From assembly GCF_001645125.1 (NCBI RefSeq), contig NZ_LXKA01000349.1:214447-278446 (forward strand): a DNA stretch of 64,000 bases. Reading direction: 5' to 3'. Within the stretch, counting starts at the first letter, position 1. The number at the start of each line of letters is the position of its first letter. The DNA is from Paraburkholderia ginsengiterrae. GTDB taxonomy: Bacteria > Pseudomonadota > Gammaproteobacteria > Burkholderiales > Burkholderiaceae. A program made the translations under genes and the position numbers. The notes under the pieces were generated by a model, which saw nothing but the letters and a program-made list of their open reading frames with translations, was not told the origin of the DNA and made no database searches. Positions 45,665 to 55,385 of this stretch are shown one piece after another.

Positions 45665-45721
45665 GTCCCGCGAGGGGATGTCCTTCAGGGCGTCATGCGC
45701 CTGAATTCGCCGCGATGGCGT

Positions 45722-46531
45722 TCAGGCAGCGGCGTGGGCGGCGCCGCGGGTTTGCCCGGCCACGCTCTGCAGCCAGCCGAGGCCGGCGGCGGTCGTCGTG
45801 AGCGGCTTGTATTCGCAACCGACGTAGCCTTCGTAGCCGAGCGAGTCGAGCAGGTTGAACAGGAACGGGTAGTTGATTTCGCCGGTGCCCGGTTCGTTGC
45901 GGCCCGGGTTGTCGGCAAGCTGGATGTGCGCGATCTGCGGCAGGTTCTTCTTGATGGTTGCCGCGAGTTCGCCTTCCATCCGTTGCATGTGATAGATGTC
46001 GTATTGCAGGAACAGATTGTCCGAACCGACCGCGCGGATCACGTCGAGCCCTTCGCCCGAACGGTTCAGCGCGAAGCCCGGAATGTCGTACGAGTTGCAC
46101 GGTTCGACCAGCAGCCTGATGCCGGCCTTTTTCAATTCGCCCGCGGCAAAGCGCAGGTTCTCGACGATGGTCGAGCGCGCCTTGTCCGCGTCGACGCCTG
46201 CCGTCGGAATGCCGACGAGGCAGTTCAGTTGCGGCACCTTCAGTGCGCTGGCATATTCGATCGCGCGGCCCACACCTTCCTGGAACTCGCCGACACGGTC
46301 GGGCAGGCACGCGATACCGCGCTCGCCCGCTTCCCAGTTGCCCGCAGGCAGGTTGTGCAGCACCAGCTTCAGGTTGTTCTGCTCGAGACGCTCGCTCAGC
46401 TCGGCGATCTTGAAGGGGTACGGAAACAGGAATTCGACGGCGTTAAAGCCCGCGTTCGCCGCGGCCGCAAAGCGGTCGAGAAACGGGACTTCGTTGAACA
46501 GCATGGTGAGATTGGCTGCAAACTTCGGCAT
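45722..46531 (-). CDS. hyi: hydroxypyruvate isomerase
   Basis: A 269-residue TIM-barrel enzyme that interconverts hydroxypyruvate and tartronate semialdehyde. Marks: MPKFAANLTMLFNEVPFLDRFAAAANAGF at the start, VEFLFPYPF, LVLHNLPAGNWEAGERGIACLP, and the metal Glu/Asp/His set in LLVEPCNSYDIPGFAL, LQYDIYHMQRMEG and GCEYKPL. Normal length. Between gcl and glxR, 116 bases after the gcl stop. Confidence 0.95.
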   Translation of the reverse strand: MPKFAANLTMLFNEVPFLDRFAAAANAGFNAVEFLFPYPFKIAELSERLEQNNLKLVLHNLPAGNWEAGERGIACLPDRVGEFQEGVGRAIEYASALKVPQLNCLVGIPTAGVDADKARSTIVENLRFAAGELKKAGIRLLVEPCNSYDIPGFALNRSGEGLDVIRAVGSDNLFLQYDIYHMQRMEGELAATIKKNLPQIAHIQLADNPGRNEPGTGEINYPFLFNLLDSLGYEGYVGCEYKPLTTTAAGLGWLQSVAGQTRGAAHAAA

Positions 46532-46647
46532 GGTGGGTCAGTCTCTCTGGTCGGTCAGTGGAAAAACTTCGTGAAGGCGAACGCACAGGGCGTTCGCCTT
46601 CACGTGATGCTCATTTACCAAATGCGCTACTCAACGCGTCAGCAGCC

Positions 46648-48423
46648 TTAGTCGAGCATGCTGATGGCGGTCGGCGCGTCCTGGCGCTTCTCTGCCAGTT
46701 CTTCGAACTCGTTGATCGCGTCGATCTCGGTGCCCATCGAAATGTTGGTCACACGTTCGAGGATCACTTCGACGATCACCGGCACGTTGAACTCGGAGAG
46801 CATCGCCTGGGCTTTTTGCAGCGCGGGCTTCAGTTCTTCCGGCTTGAACACGCGGATCGCCTTGCAACCCAGACCTTCCGCGACGGCGACGTGATCCACG
46901 CCATAGCCGTTCGTTTCCGGCGAGTTGATGTTCTCGAAACCGAGCTGCACGCAGAAGTCCATGTCGAACGCGCGCTGTGCCTGGCGGATCAGGCCGAGGT
47001 ACGAGTTGTTCACCACCACGTGCACGTACGGCAGCTTGAACTGCGCGCCGGCTGCCAGCTCTTCGATCATGAACTGGAAGTCGTAGTCGCCGGACAGCGC
47101 GACGATCGGGCTCTTCGGATCCGCTGCGCGAACACCGAGCGCCGCCGGAATCGTCCAGCCGAGCGGGCCTGCCTGGCCGCAGTTGATCCAGTTGCGCGCC
47201 TTGTAGACGTGCAGGAACTGCGCGCCGGCGATCTGCGACAGACCGATCGTGCTGATGTAGCGCGTATCGCGGCCGAACACCTGGTTCATCTCTTCGTAGA
47301 CGCGCTGCGGCTTCATCGGCACGTTGTCGAAGTGCGTCTTGCGCAGCAGGGTGCGCTTGCGCTCCTGGCAGTCTGCGACCCACGCGCTGCGGTCTTTCAG
47401 CTTGCCGGCGGCCTTCCATTCCTTCGCCACTTCGACGAACAGTTCGAGCGCGGCCTTCGCGTCGGAGACGATGCCGAGGTCCGGACCGAACACGCGGCCG
47501 ATCTGCGTCGGCTCGATATCCACGTGCACGAACTTACGGCCCTTGGTGTAAACCTCGACGCTGCCCGTATGACGGTTCGCCCAGCGGTTGCCGATGCCGA
47601 GCACGAAGTCGGAGGCCAGCATCGTCGCGTTGCCGTAGCGGTGCGAAGTTTGCAGACCGACCATGCCGGCCATCAGCGGATGGTCGTCCGGAATCGCGCC
47701 CCACGACATCAGCGTCGGGATCACCGGCACGCCGACGGTTTCAGCGAACGTCACGAGCAGGTCTTCAGCGGCTGCGTTCAGCACGCCGCCACCCGAGACG
47801 ATCAGCGGCTTCTCGGCGTTGTTCAGCAGCGTCAATGCGGCTTCAATCTGCTTCTTCGTCGCTTTCGGTTTGTAGACCGGCAGCGGCTCGTATGTGTCGA
47901 TGTCGAATTCGATCTCGGCGAGCTGCACGTCGATCGGCAGGTCGACCAGCACCGGACCCGGACGGCCCGAGCGCATCAGGTGGAATGCCTGCTGGAACAC
48001 GCGCGGCACCAGCGCCGGCTCACGCACGGTCACGGCCCACTTGGTGACGGGCTTGGCGATCGATTCGATATCGACGGCCTGGAAGTCTTCCTTGTACAGA
48101 CGCGCGCGCGGCGCCTGGCCCGTGATAGCGAGAATAGGAATGGAGTCAGCCTGAGCCGAGTACAAACCGGTGATCATGTCGGTACCGGCGGGGCCCGACG
48201 TGCCGATACACACGCCGATGTTGCCCGGTGCTGCGCGCGTGTAGCCTTCGGCCATATGCGAAGCGCCTTCGACGTGGCGCGCCAGCACGTGGCTGATGTT
48301 GCCTGCCTTGCGCATGGCCGAGTAGAACGGGTTGATCGCTGCGCCCGGAACGCCGAATGCGGTCTCGATGCCTTCTTTTTCGAGCACCAGAACGGCTGCG
48401 TCGACGGCTCTCATCTTGGCCAT
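46648..48423 (-). CDS. gcl: glyoxylate carboligase (tartronate-semialdehyde synthase)
   Basis: A 591-residue ThDP enzyme joining two glyoxylates to tartronate semialdehyde with release of CO2. In the usual HEQGA motif of ThDP enzymes Gcl has Val for the catalytic Glu, and here [17 protein letters not shown] shows that Val. ThDP motif [12 protein letters not shown] to VVVNNSYLG is complete. ATG 48423 has GGAGA 6 bases upstream. First gene of gcl-hyi-glxR; divergent from a LysR gene. Also shares the acetolactate-synthase FAD-site fold. Confidence 0.96.
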   Translation of the reverse strand: MAKMRAVDAAVLVLEKEGIETAFGVPGAAINPFYSAMRKAGNISHVLARHVEGASHMAEGYTRAAPGNIGVCIGTSGPAGTDMITGLYSAQADSIPILAITGQAPRARLYKEDFQAVDIESIAKPVTKWAVTVREPALVPRVFQQAFHLMRSGRPGPVLVDLPIDVQLAEIEFDIDTYEPLPVYKPKATKKQIEAALTLLNNAEKPLIVSGGGVLNAAAEDLLVTFAETVGVPVIPTLMSWGAIPDDHPLMAGMVGLQTSHRYGNATMLASDFVLGIGNRWANRHTGSVEVYTKGRKFVHVDIEPTQIGRVFGPDLGIVSDAKAALELFVEVAKEWKAAGKLKDRSAWVADCQERKRTLLRKTHFDNVPMKPQRVYEEMNQVFGRDTRYISTIGLSQIAGAQFLHVYKARNWINCGQAGPLGWTIPAALGVRAADPKSPIVALSGDYDFQFMIEELAAGAQFKLPYVHVVVNNSYLGLIRQAQRAFDMDFCVQLGFENINSPETNGYGVDHVAVAEGLGCKAIRVFKPEELKPALQKAQAMLSEFNVPVIVEVILERVTNISMGTEIDAINEFEELAEKRQDAPTAISMLD

Positions 48424-48594
48424 GAATGTCTCCTGAATATCTGGAAATGGGCGAAATAAAGGTGTTGAGTGCACTTTAGGCCTGCCTTAAAGGTTTGATA
48501 AGATCAGTCCGGGTCGCTTATTTCGAAACAAAAAGTATGGAATGGCCCCAGGCCTTGGCGTGAGGCCCCGGTGTGCCGCCAGTAGGAGACGACG
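48424..48594. promoter_or_regulatory. gcl / LysR divergent promoter region
   Basis: 171 bases between divergent start codons. TTTCGAAA (48521-48528) is a perfect palindrome within ATTTCGAAACAAAA, fitting the T-N11-A frame of LysR sites. A looser dyad, CTTTAGGC--CCTTAAAG, is at 48474-48492. Likely binding sites for the LysR product. Confidence 0.45.
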
Positions 48595-49509
48595 ATGGAC
48601 CGCTTCAAACAGATCGAAACCTTTGTGCGTGTCGCGGACGCGGGCAGCCTCGCGGCGGCCGCACTGGAAGAGGGCGTGTCGCCGGTGATTCTCGGCCGGC
48701 GCATCGACGCGCTGGAAAAGCGCCTCGGCGTGAAGTTGATGTATCGCTCGACGCGGCGGCTGGTGGTGAGCGAAGACGGCGCGGCGTTTCTGGAGCGCTG
48801 CCGCGGCCTGCTGAGCGAGTGGGATCAGGCCGAAAACGAACTGAGCGCCGGGCGGCGCGCGGTGAACGGGCATCTGATCGTGTCGGCGCCCGCGGCGTTT
48901 GGCCGCAAGCATGTCGCGCCGCTGGCGCCGGCGTTTCTCGCCGACAAGCCGGAATTGCAGGTGTCGTTCAATCTGACCGACCGGGTGGTGGATCTGGTGC
49001 GCGAGGGTTACGACCTGTCGATCCGCATCGGCGGCGCGGTCGATCCGAATTTCGTCGCGGTGAAGCTGGCGTCGAACCGGCGCGTGGTGTGCGGCACGCC
49101 GGCCTACTTTGCCAAATACGGCAAACCGAAAACGCTCGAAGACCTGCCGCAGCACAACTGTCTTGCCTTCAACCTGCAGGGCGGGCAGAACCGCGGCTGG
49201 TACTTCCGCCGCAACGGCAAGCTGGCGACGGTGCGGGTGGGCGGCACGCTCGACTGCAACGACGGCGAGCTGCTGCACCGCTGGGTGTCGGAAGGGCTCG
49301 GGCTCGGCTGGCGCTCCACGTGGGAGATCCAGCAGCAACTCGCGCGTGGCGAGCTGGAAACCGTGCTCGACGAATTCGCGCTGCCCGACTACGACATTCT
49401 CGCGGTCTACCCGCAGCAGCGGTACGTGCCGGCCAAGGTGCGCTATTTCATCGACTATCTGAAAGAGGTGTACGCCAGCGAGGATTACTGGAACCGCCCG
49501 TCCTACTAG
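48595..49509 (+). CDS. LysR-family regulator divergent from gcl
   Basis: A 304-residue regulator. Winged helix FVRVADAGSLAAAALEEGVSPVILGRRIDALEKRLGVKLMYRSTRRL; effector domain from about 90 (GHLIVSAPAAFGRKHVAPLAPAFLADKPEL). GAGACGACG stands before ATG 48595. Position opposite gcl suggests control of the glyoxylate genes by a pathway intermediate; the effector is not known from sequence. Confidence 0.9.
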   Translation: MDRFKQIETFVRVADAGSLAAAALEEGVSPVILGRRIDALEKRLGVKLMYRSTRRLVVSEDGAAFLERCRGLLSEWDQAENELSAGRRAVNGHLIVSAPAAFGRKHVAPLAPAFLADKPELQVSFNLTDRVVDLVREGYDLSIRIGGAVDPNFVAVKLASNRRVVCGTPAYFAKYGKPKTLEDLPQHNCLAFNLQGGQNRGWYFRRNGKLATVRVGGTLDCNDGELLHRWVSEGLGLGWRSTWEIQQQLARGELETVLDEFALPDYDILAVYPQQRYVPAKVRYFIDYLKEVYASEDYWNRPSY

Positions 49510-49680
49510 CAGGCGGTCCGGCCGAGGACGGCCGCGCCGATTTTTTTGCGGAGTTGCCGCGGCGGCGGGAATAAACTCGGCGAATGCCCGGTTATGCGGT
49601 GTAGAGAGCATCATGACCGACTACGCAGCAAACCACGCAGCGAACCACGCAGCACAGCCGCAATGCCCTGGAGGGCCGAG

Positions 49681-50439
49681 GTGGTCCAGACCGATTCAGA
49701 ACCTGTCCGCGCGACTGGCGAGACCGACGCAGCGAGGAGCCGCCGCTTTCAGCAGCTGGCGTTGCCGCACCTCGACGCCGCGTACAACCTCGCGCGCTGG
49801 TTGTGCGGCAACGCCAGCGACGCCGACGACGTCGTGCAGGAAGCGTTCATGCGCGCGTTCCGGTTTTTCGACACCTTTCGCGGCGACTCGGCGCGGCCGT
49901 GGCTGCTGGCGATCGTGCGCCGCACCTGGTACACGGAATGGCGGCGGCGTGCGTCGTCGCATGAAACAGTCGAGTTCGACGACACCATGGACGATGCGAC
50001 CTTCGACGGCTGGAGTGCAGGGGGCGCCGACCCGCAGGCGCTGCTGATCCGTGAGGAGAATACGAAGCTCGTGCACGAGGCGCTCGCGCAGTTGCCGGTC
50101 GAGTACCGCGAGGTCTTGATACTGCGCGAACTCGAGGAGATGGGCTACCGGGAGATCGCAGCGGTGGCGGACGTGCCGATCGGCACGGTAATGTCCCGGC
50201 TCGCCCGGGGGCGCCGCAAGCTCGCCGCGTTGCTGGAGGCGCGGCAAGGCGGGGCGTCGCCACGCGGGGCGCCGATGTGCGCGTCGCCCGACGACGAAGC
50301 GCACGCCGGCAGATCGGCCACAGGCGCGGTCACGGCGACGGTAACGCCGCTACGGGCTTCCGCCAACGGCGGCCGGCCACTCAACCCACCCGGCGGCACC
50401 GCCGCCGGCAACGCTCAGGAGACGCCAGATGGACTGTAA
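49681..50439 (+). CDS. ECF-family RNA polymerase sigma factor
   Basis: A 252-residue sigma-70 factor with regions 2 and 4 only. Region 2: AAYNLARWLCGNASDADDVVQEAFMRAFRFFDTFRG with WLLAIVRRTWYTEWRRR; region 4: LPVEYREVLILRELEEMGYREIAAVADVPIGTVMSRLARGRRKL. A loose Ala/Gly/Pro tail of about 55 residues follows. GTG 49681 has GGAGGG 5 bases upstream; ATG 49663 is the alternative. It overlaps the anti-sigma gene by 11 bases. Target promoters unknown. Confidence 0.88.
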   Translation: MVQTDSEPVRATGETDAARSRRFQQLALPHLDAAYNLARWLCGNASDADDVVQEAFMRAFRFFDTFRGDSARPWLLAIVRRTWYTEWRRRASSHETVEFDDTMDDATFDGWSAGGADPQALLIREENTKLVHEALAQLPVEYREVLILRELEEMGYREIAAVADVPIGTVMSRLARGRRKLAALLEARQGGASPRGAPMCASPDDEAHAGRSATGAVTATVTPLRASANGGRPLNPPGGTAAGNAQETPDGL

Positions 50440-51370
50440 GGAAGCGCGGCCGCTCCTCGATGCGAACGCCGATCATGAATTGCCCGCGCCGGACGCCCGC
50501 CGTGTCCAGCAGCATATCGAGAGCTGCGACGCCTGCCGGCGTGAAAGCGAAGGCTTGCGAGCCCTGAGCAGCGCGCTGCGCGCTGCACCTTATCATCGTG
50601 CGCCGCAGTCGCTGCGCGAGCGTATCGTCGCGGGATTGCCCGGTACCGACGAAGCGGTCGACACGGCGAAAGCTCCGGCTCCGGCTCCGAGCGCCGATGC
50701 GCCGCCGCGCGAGCGTGCGCGGCGCGGCTGGCTCGATCGTTTGCTGGACGGCTGGCGCAGTGCGCCGCGTGGCGGCATGGGTGGCATGGGCGGGCCGGTT
50801 GCTGCTGGCGGTTTCGGGCGGATCTTCGCTCCTGGCTGGGCCGCCGCTCTGTTGGTCGTACTGGGTGCGGTGGCGGCGGGCGTCGCGCTGAATGGGCTCC
50901 GTTCGGCGGACGGCGGGCCGTTCGCCGACGAACTGGTGGAAAGCCATGTGCGCGCGCAAGTGTCTGGACGCGACATCGACGTGATTTCGACCGACCGCCA
51001 CACGGTCAAGCCGTGGTTCAACGGCCGGCTCGACTATGCGCCGCCGGTCGAAGATCTGGCGGCGAGCGGCTTCGCTCTGGAAGGCGGGCGGCTCGACTAC
51101 CTCGCTCATCAGCGGGTGGCTGTGCTCGTGTATCGCTACCAGAAGCATGTGATCGACGTGTACGTCTTTCCGCAGACCGCCTCGGTCGGCGCGGACGGCG
51201 CGCTGCCCGCCGCGCTCGGTCGCGACGGCTACTCGATCGCGCACTGGGACGCGGAAGGCATGACCTGGTGGGCGATCTCGGACGCCGCGCCCGATGCGCT
51301 GAGCGGCCTGGAAGCAGCGCTGAAGACGCGCCTGCAAAGCGGCAGCGCGCGCACGGAAACCGGCTCGTAG
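50429..51370 (+). CDS. membrane anti-sigma factor with zinc-binding ZAS motif
   Basis: A 313-residue protein. The N-terminal anti-sigma domain has the H-x3-C-x2-C motif (H29, C33, C36; C3 near the start). One membrane segment at about 136-156 (PGWAAALLVVLGAVAAGVALN) puts residues 160-313 in the periplasm; that part contains RVAVLVYRYQKHVIDVYVFP, typical of transmembrane anti-sigma proteins of Proteobacteria. It holds the ECF factor until an envelope signal releases it. Gly/Met-rich spacer (GGMGGMGGP) before the membrane. Confidence 0.85.
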   Translation: MDCKEARPLLDANADHELPAPDARRVQQHIESCDACRRESEGLRALSSALRAAPYHRAPQSLRERIVAGLPGTDEAVDTAKAPAPAPSADAPPRERARRGWLDRLLDGWRSAPRGGMGGMGGPVAAGGFGRIFAPGWAAALLVVLGAVAAGVALNGLRSADGGPFADELVESHVRAQVSGRDIDVISTDRHTVKPWFNGRLDYAPPVEDLAASGFALEGGRLDYLAHQRVAVLVYRYQKHVIDVYVFPQTASVGADGALPAALGRDGYSIAHWDAEGMTWWAISDAAPDALSGLEAALKTRLQSGSARTETGS

Positions 51371-51593
51371 GGGCGCCGGGAGCGCTCGCGGGCCGCCTGC
51401 CGGTGGCCCGCAGGTTGTCTGCAGATCACCGGCCGCCGCCTAAACCCTTGAAAACACACCCGAATCGCGCGGCGCAATCACTGGATATCTTGCAACTCGG
51501 CCCTATTCGGGTTATAGTCGTGGGCTTCTCACTTGCCACACCGGTTCCGACGCCCGGGTGGCTTTAATCCATAAGTCAGCACAAGGAGTGAAT

Positions 51594-51968
51594 ATGCGTC
51601 ATTACGAAATCGTATTTATCGTGCACCCGGATCAAAGCGAGCAAGTGCCCGCAATGATCGAGCGTTACAAGTCCACGATCACCTCGCACGGTGGCCAGAT
51701 CCACCGTATCGAAGACTGGGGCCGTCGCCAACTGGCCTACATGATCGAGAAACTCGCGAAGGCTCACTACGTCTGCATGAACATCGAATGCGACCAGACC
51801 ACGCTCGACGAGCTGGAACACGCATTCAAGTTCAACGACGCTGTTCTGCGTCACCTGATCGTCAAGATGAAGAAGGCCGAAACGGCCCCGTCGCCGATGA
51901 TGAAGGAAGTGCAGCGCGAAGAAGCCAAGAAGTCGGCTGCTACGCAACCGTCCGAAGCGCAGGCTTAA
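51594..51968 (+). CDS. rpsF: 30S ribosomal protein bS6
   Basis: A 124-residue ribosomal protein. [48 protein letters not shown] and [17 protein letters not shown] are the bS6 pattern; the tail is Lys/Glu-rich. It binds 16S rRNA with bS18. AAGGAG stands 8 bases before ATG 51594. First gene of rpsF-priB-rpsR-rplI. Confidence 0.98.
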   Translation: MRHYEIVFIVHPDQSEQVPAMIERYKSTITSHGGQIHRIEDWGRRQLAYMIEKLAKAHYVCMNIECDQTTLDELEHAFKFNDAVLRHLIVKMKKAETAPSPMMKEVQREEAKKSAATQPSEAQA

Positions 51969-52018
51969 GACACACTATTTAAGCTACCAGACTCAGCGTC
52001 GTTCTCGCCAAAGGGCAC

Positions 52019-52318
52019 ATGAACCGGCTGCAACTCACGGCCAGCGTCGTCGAACGCGAACCGGTGCGGTATACCCCCGCCGGCGTTCCGATTGCAGGCT
52101 GCACGTTGCAGCACCGCACGGAAGTGGTCGAAGCCGGAATTGCCCGGCAAGTCGAACTGACCATGCAGGCGGTTGCCGCAGGCGAGGCGAGCGGTAAGCT
52201 GGAAAGCTGTCAGATGGGCGTGGAAACGCTCTTCACAGGCTTTCTGGCCAAGAAACACCGCAACGCAAGAACTCTGGTATTTCACATCACAGCATTGCAG
52301 GACATTGGAAAGGACTGA
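52019..52318 (+). CDS. priB: primosomal replication protein PriB
   Basis: A 99-residue OB-fold protein, [34 protein letters not shown], then [18 protein letters not shown]. It binds single-stranded DNA in the PriA restart primosome. Its place between rpsF and rpsR is typical of Beta- and Gammaproteobacteria. Stop is two bases before rpsR ATG. Confidence 0.95.
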   Translation: MNRLQLTASVVEREPVRYTPAGVPIAGCTLQHRTEVVEAGIARQVELTMQAVAAGEASGKLESCQMGVETLFTGFLAKKHRNARTLVFHITALQDIGKD

Positions 52319-52320
52319 AC

Positions 52321-52596
52321 ATGCCCCGCCCGACTGGTAAGAAATTCGACAAGCGTCGTCAGCAACAAAATCCGCTCTTCAAGCGCAAGAAGTTCTGCCG
52401 TTTCACGGCCGCTAACGTCGATCACATCGACTACAAGGACCTCGATACGCTGAAGGACTTCATCGGCGAAAACGGCAAGATCACGCCGGCGCGTCTCACG
52501 GGTACGAAGTCGCACTATCAACGCCAGCTGGACACGGCAATCAAGCGCGCGCGTTTCCTCGCGCTGATGCCGTACACCGACCAGCACAAGGCCTAA
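52321..52596 (+). CDS. rpsR: 30S ribosomal protein bS18
   Basis: A 91-residue basic protein: [21 protein letters not shown], then [43 protein letters not shown], diagnostic of bS18. Binds bS6 and 16S rRNA. Coupled to priB. Confidence 0.98.
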   Translation: MPRPTGKKFDKRRQQQNPLFKRKKFCRFTAANVDHIDYKDLDTLKDFIGENGKITPARLTGTKSHYQRQLDTAIKRARFLALMPYTDQHKA

Positions 52597-52623
52597 CCCG
52601 ACGACGCGATAAGGAGCATCTGA

Positions 52624-53076
52624 ATGCAAATCATTCTTCTGGAAAAAGTCGTCAATCTGGGTAACCTGGGCGATATCGTGAAGGTCAAGGACGGTTACGC
52701 ACGTAACTTCCTGATCCCGAACAAGCAAGCTCGCCGTGCAACGAAGGAAGCGCTGGCTGAATTCGAAGTCCGCCGCGCAGAACTCGAAAAGATCGCCGCT
52801 GAAAAGCTGGCGGCCGCTCAGGCTCAAGGCGAAAAGCTGGCAGGCTCGACGGTTCAGATCGGCCAAAAGGCCGGCGTCGACGGCCGTCTGTTCGGCTCGG
52901 TGACGAACGCTGACATCGCTGACGCACTGGTCAAGGCCGGCTTCACGGTTGAAAAGGCGCAAGTGCGTCTGCCGGAAGGCCCGCTGAAGATCGTCGGCGA
53001 GCACCCGGTTCAAGTTTCGCTGCACACCGACGTTCTGGTCGATGTGACGGTGGCTGTGATCGGCGAGCACGTCTAA
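52624..53076 (+). CDS. rplI: 50S ribosomal protein bL9
   Basis: A 150-residue protein: [36 protein letters not shown], the long connecting helix (about 40-75), and the C-terminal domain [14 protein letters not shown]. Binds 23S rRNA. Last ribosomal gene before a strong terminator. Confidence 0.98.
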   Translation: MQIILLEKVVNLGNLGDIVKVKDGYARNFLIPNKQARRATKEALAEFEVRRAELEKIAAEKLAAAQAQGEKLAGSTVQIGQKAGVDGRLFGSVTNADIADALVKAGFTVEKAQVRLPEGPLKIVGEHPVQVSLHTDVLVDVTVAVIGEHV

Positions 53077-53116
53077 AGCATCAGGTAGTATTGGCCAGGA
53101 TGTTGCTGGCAAAGAG

Positions 53117-53147
53117 CAGGGGCCGGGAAACCGGCCCCTGTTTTTTT
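53117..53147 (+). terminator. Rho-independent terminator after rplI
   Basis: CAGGGGCCGG and CCGGCCCCTG form a perfect 10-bp stem around a GAAA tetraloop, followed by seven T. It ends the rpsF-priB-rpsR-rplI unit 40 bases past the rplI stop. Confidence 0.95.
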
Positions 53148-53208
53148 ATGCCTGCTTTTTAGCTTGTCCCTCGCCGCAATCGCCCGATTTACCCGATAAT
53201 TCCTCTCC

Positions 53209-54594
53209 ATGAACGCACCGTCCAAAGATCCCCAACTCGAGTCGCTGAAAGTCCCGCCGCATTCGATCGAAGCCGAGCAATCGGTATTGGGCGGCCTGCT
53301 GCTCGACAATGCCGCATGGGACCGCATCGCCGATTTTCTGTCACAAAGCGATTTTTACCGCTACGACCACCGCATCATCTTCGAGCACATCGGCAAGCTG
53401 ATCGCGGCCACGCGGCCGGCCGACGTGATCACCGTGTACGAGGCGCTCGGCACCTCCGGTAAGGCAGAAGAGGTCGGCGGGCTGGCGTACCTGAATGCGC
53501 TCGCTCAGAACACGCCGAGCGCGGCCAACATCCGCCGCTACGCGGAAATCGTGCGCGATCGCGCGGTGCTGCGCCGGCTGGTGTCGGTGGCCGACGAAAT
53601 TTCCGCCGACGCGTTCAACCCGCAAGGCAAGGAAGTGCGCCAGTTGCTGGACGAGGCCGAGTCGAAGGTGTTTTCGATTGCCGAAGACGGCGCGCGCGGC
53701 ACGCAAGGCTTCCTGGAAATCGGGCCGCTGCTCACGGAAGTGGTCGAGCGGATCGATACGCTGTACCACACCGCCAATCCGAGCGACGTGACCGGCACGC
53801 CGACCGGCTTCGTCGATCTGGACCGCATGACATCGGGCATGCACGGCGGCGAACTGATCATCGTCGCGGGCCGTCCTTCGATGGGTAAGACGGCGTTTTC
53901 GATGAACGTCGGCGAATACGTGGCGGTCGAGTACGGTTTGCCGGTCGCGGTGTTCTCCATGGAAATGCCGGGCTCGCAGCTCACCATGCGTATGCTCGGC
54001 TCGGTGGGTCGGCTGGATCAGCACCGCATGCGAACCGGGCGCCTGACCGATGAGGATTGGCCGAAGCTCACGCACGCCGTGCAGAAAATGAGCGAGGCGC
54101 AGATTTTCATCGACGAAACCGGTGGCCTGAACCCGATGGAACTGCGCTCGCGGGCGCGCCGCTCGTCGCGCCAGTGCGGCAAGCTTGGTCTTATCATCAT
54201 CGACTACCTTCAGCTCATGAGCGGCTCGTCGTCAGGTGAAAACCGCGCGACCGAAATCTCGGAAATCTCGCGTTCGCTGAAGAGTCTCGCTAAGGAGCTC
54301 GACGTGCCGGTGATAGCGTTGTCGCAGCTCAACCGTGGCCTCGAGCAGCGTCCGAACAAGCGGCCGATCATGTCGGACCTGCGAGAGTCGGGCGCTATCG
54401 AGCAGGATGCCGACGTGATCCTGTTCATTTACCGCGACGAGGTCTACAACCCGGACAGTCCGGACAAAGGCACGGCCGAAATCATTATCGGCAAGCAGCG
54501 TAACGGTCCGATCGGGCCCGTTCGACTCACGTTCCATGGTCAATTCACGAAGTTCGATAACTTTGCCGGCGCGCAGAATTTCTACAGCGACTAA
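53209..54594 (+). CDS. dnaB: replicative DNA helicase DnaB
   Basis: A 461-residue hexameric helicase of the replication fork. N-terminal domain PPHSIEAEQSVLGGLLLDNAAWDRI; RecA-like domain with Walker A IIVAGRPSMGKTAFSMNV, Walker B LIIIDYLQLM, and QLNRGLEQRPNKRPIMSDLRESGAIEQDADVILFIYRDE. No intein. Separate from rplI by a terminator, so it has its own promoter within 53148-53208. Confidence 0.98.
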   Translation: MNAPSKDPQLESLKVPPHSIEAEQSVLGGLLLDNAAWDRIADFLSQSDFYRYDHRIIFEHIGKLIAATRPADVITVYEALGTSGKAEEVGGLAYLNALAQNTPSAANIRRYAEIVRDRAVLRRLVSVADEISADAFNPQGKEVRQLLDEAESKVFSIAEDGARGTQGFLEIGPLLTEVVERIDTLYHTANPSDVTGTPTGFVDLDRMTSGMHGGELIIVAGRPSMGKTAFSMNVGEYVAVEYGLPVAVFSMEMPGSQLTMRMLGSVGRLDQHRMRTGRLTDEDWPKLTHAVQKMSEAQIFIDETGGLNPMELRSRARRSSRQCGKLGLIIIDYLQLMSGSSSGENRATEISEISRSLKSLAKELDVPVIALSQLNRGLEQRPNKRPIMSDLRESGAIEQDADVILFIYRDEVYNPDSPDKGTAEIIIGKQRNGPIGPVRLTFHGQFTKFDNFAGAQNFYSD

Positions 54595-54652
54595 TGAGGC
54601 GAATGCAGGGGCAGTGAAGGAACAAGTGCGGAAATAAGTGAAGAGAAAACGG

Positions 54653-54676
54653 AAGCGCCTGTTGTAACGGCGCTTT
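54653..54676. terminator. weak hairpin after dnaB
   Basis: AAGCGCC pairs with GGCGCTT over a nine-base loop, then CTTTCG-like sequence. No real T tract, so only a candidate. Confidence 0.35.
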
Positions 54677-54758
54677 CGAAAGTGCGGCCAGGGTCTCGCA
54701 ACGGTACAATATGGCGGTTTTATGTCAGCCACAAATGTGACCAATTTTCGGGATCTCA

Positions 54759-55385
54759 ATGTTCGGTCGATTCATGCCCACCGAGGGCAAGTTCTTTGAA
54801 ATTTTCAATGCGCACGCAACGTGCATCGTCTCGGCAAGCCGCGAACTCGAGCTGCTGATCGACAACCTGCAGGACGCCGAAGCCCACAAGCAGAACGTGC
54901 AGAAAGCCGAAAAGGCTGCGGACAAGCTCACGCACGAAGCCATCGATCTGCTGCACAAGACCTTTATCACGCCGCTCGACCGCGACGAAATCCACAAGCT
55001 CATCACCACGATGGACGACATCCTCGACCTGATGGAGGACGTCGCCACCGCTATCTCGCTGTACGACGTGCAGGCGGTGACCTCCGAGGCGAGCCAGCTG
55101 GCGCACATCTGCACGGCGACCTCCGAGCGCGTGCAATTCGCTGTCAGCCTGCTGTCGGACATGAAGCAGGCTAGCCAGATCCTGAAGGCGTGCGAAGACA
55201 TCGACCGGCTGGAATCGGAGGCCGACCGCGTGCTGCGCTCGGCCATGTCGAAACTGTTCCGCGAAGAAGACGACGTCAAGACCCTGATCAAGCTGAAAGC
55301 GATTTACGAACTGCTCGAGACGATCACGGACAAGTGTGAGGATGTAGCGAACATCATCGAAGGCATCGTGCTGGAAAACGCATAA
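54759..55385 (+). CDS. DUF47 family PhoU-like phosphate transport regulator
   Basis: A 208-residue all-helical protein: MFGRFMPTEGKFFEIFNAHA, then VQKAEKAADKLTHEAIDLLHKTFITPLDRDEIHKLITTMDDILDLMEDVATAI, the DUF47 pattern with the D/E-rich metal sites of PhoU. It is thought to regulate the partner PiT transporter. The stop overlaps the pit start (TAATG). Confidence 0.93.
   Translation: MFGRFMPTEGKFFEIFNAHATCIVSASRELELLIDNLQDAEAHKQNVQKAEKAADKLTHEAIDLLHKTFITPLDRDEIHKLITTMDDILDLMEDVATAISLYDVQAVTSEASQLAHICTATSERVQFAVSLLSDMKQASQILKACEDIDRLESEADRVLRSAMSKLFREEDDVKTLIKLKAIYELLETITDKCEDVANIIEGIVLENA

Noticed and set aside
46558-48459. 633-codon open frame antisense to gcl
   Set aside because: His/Arg-rich shadow of gcl, created by high GC at third positions; no family features.
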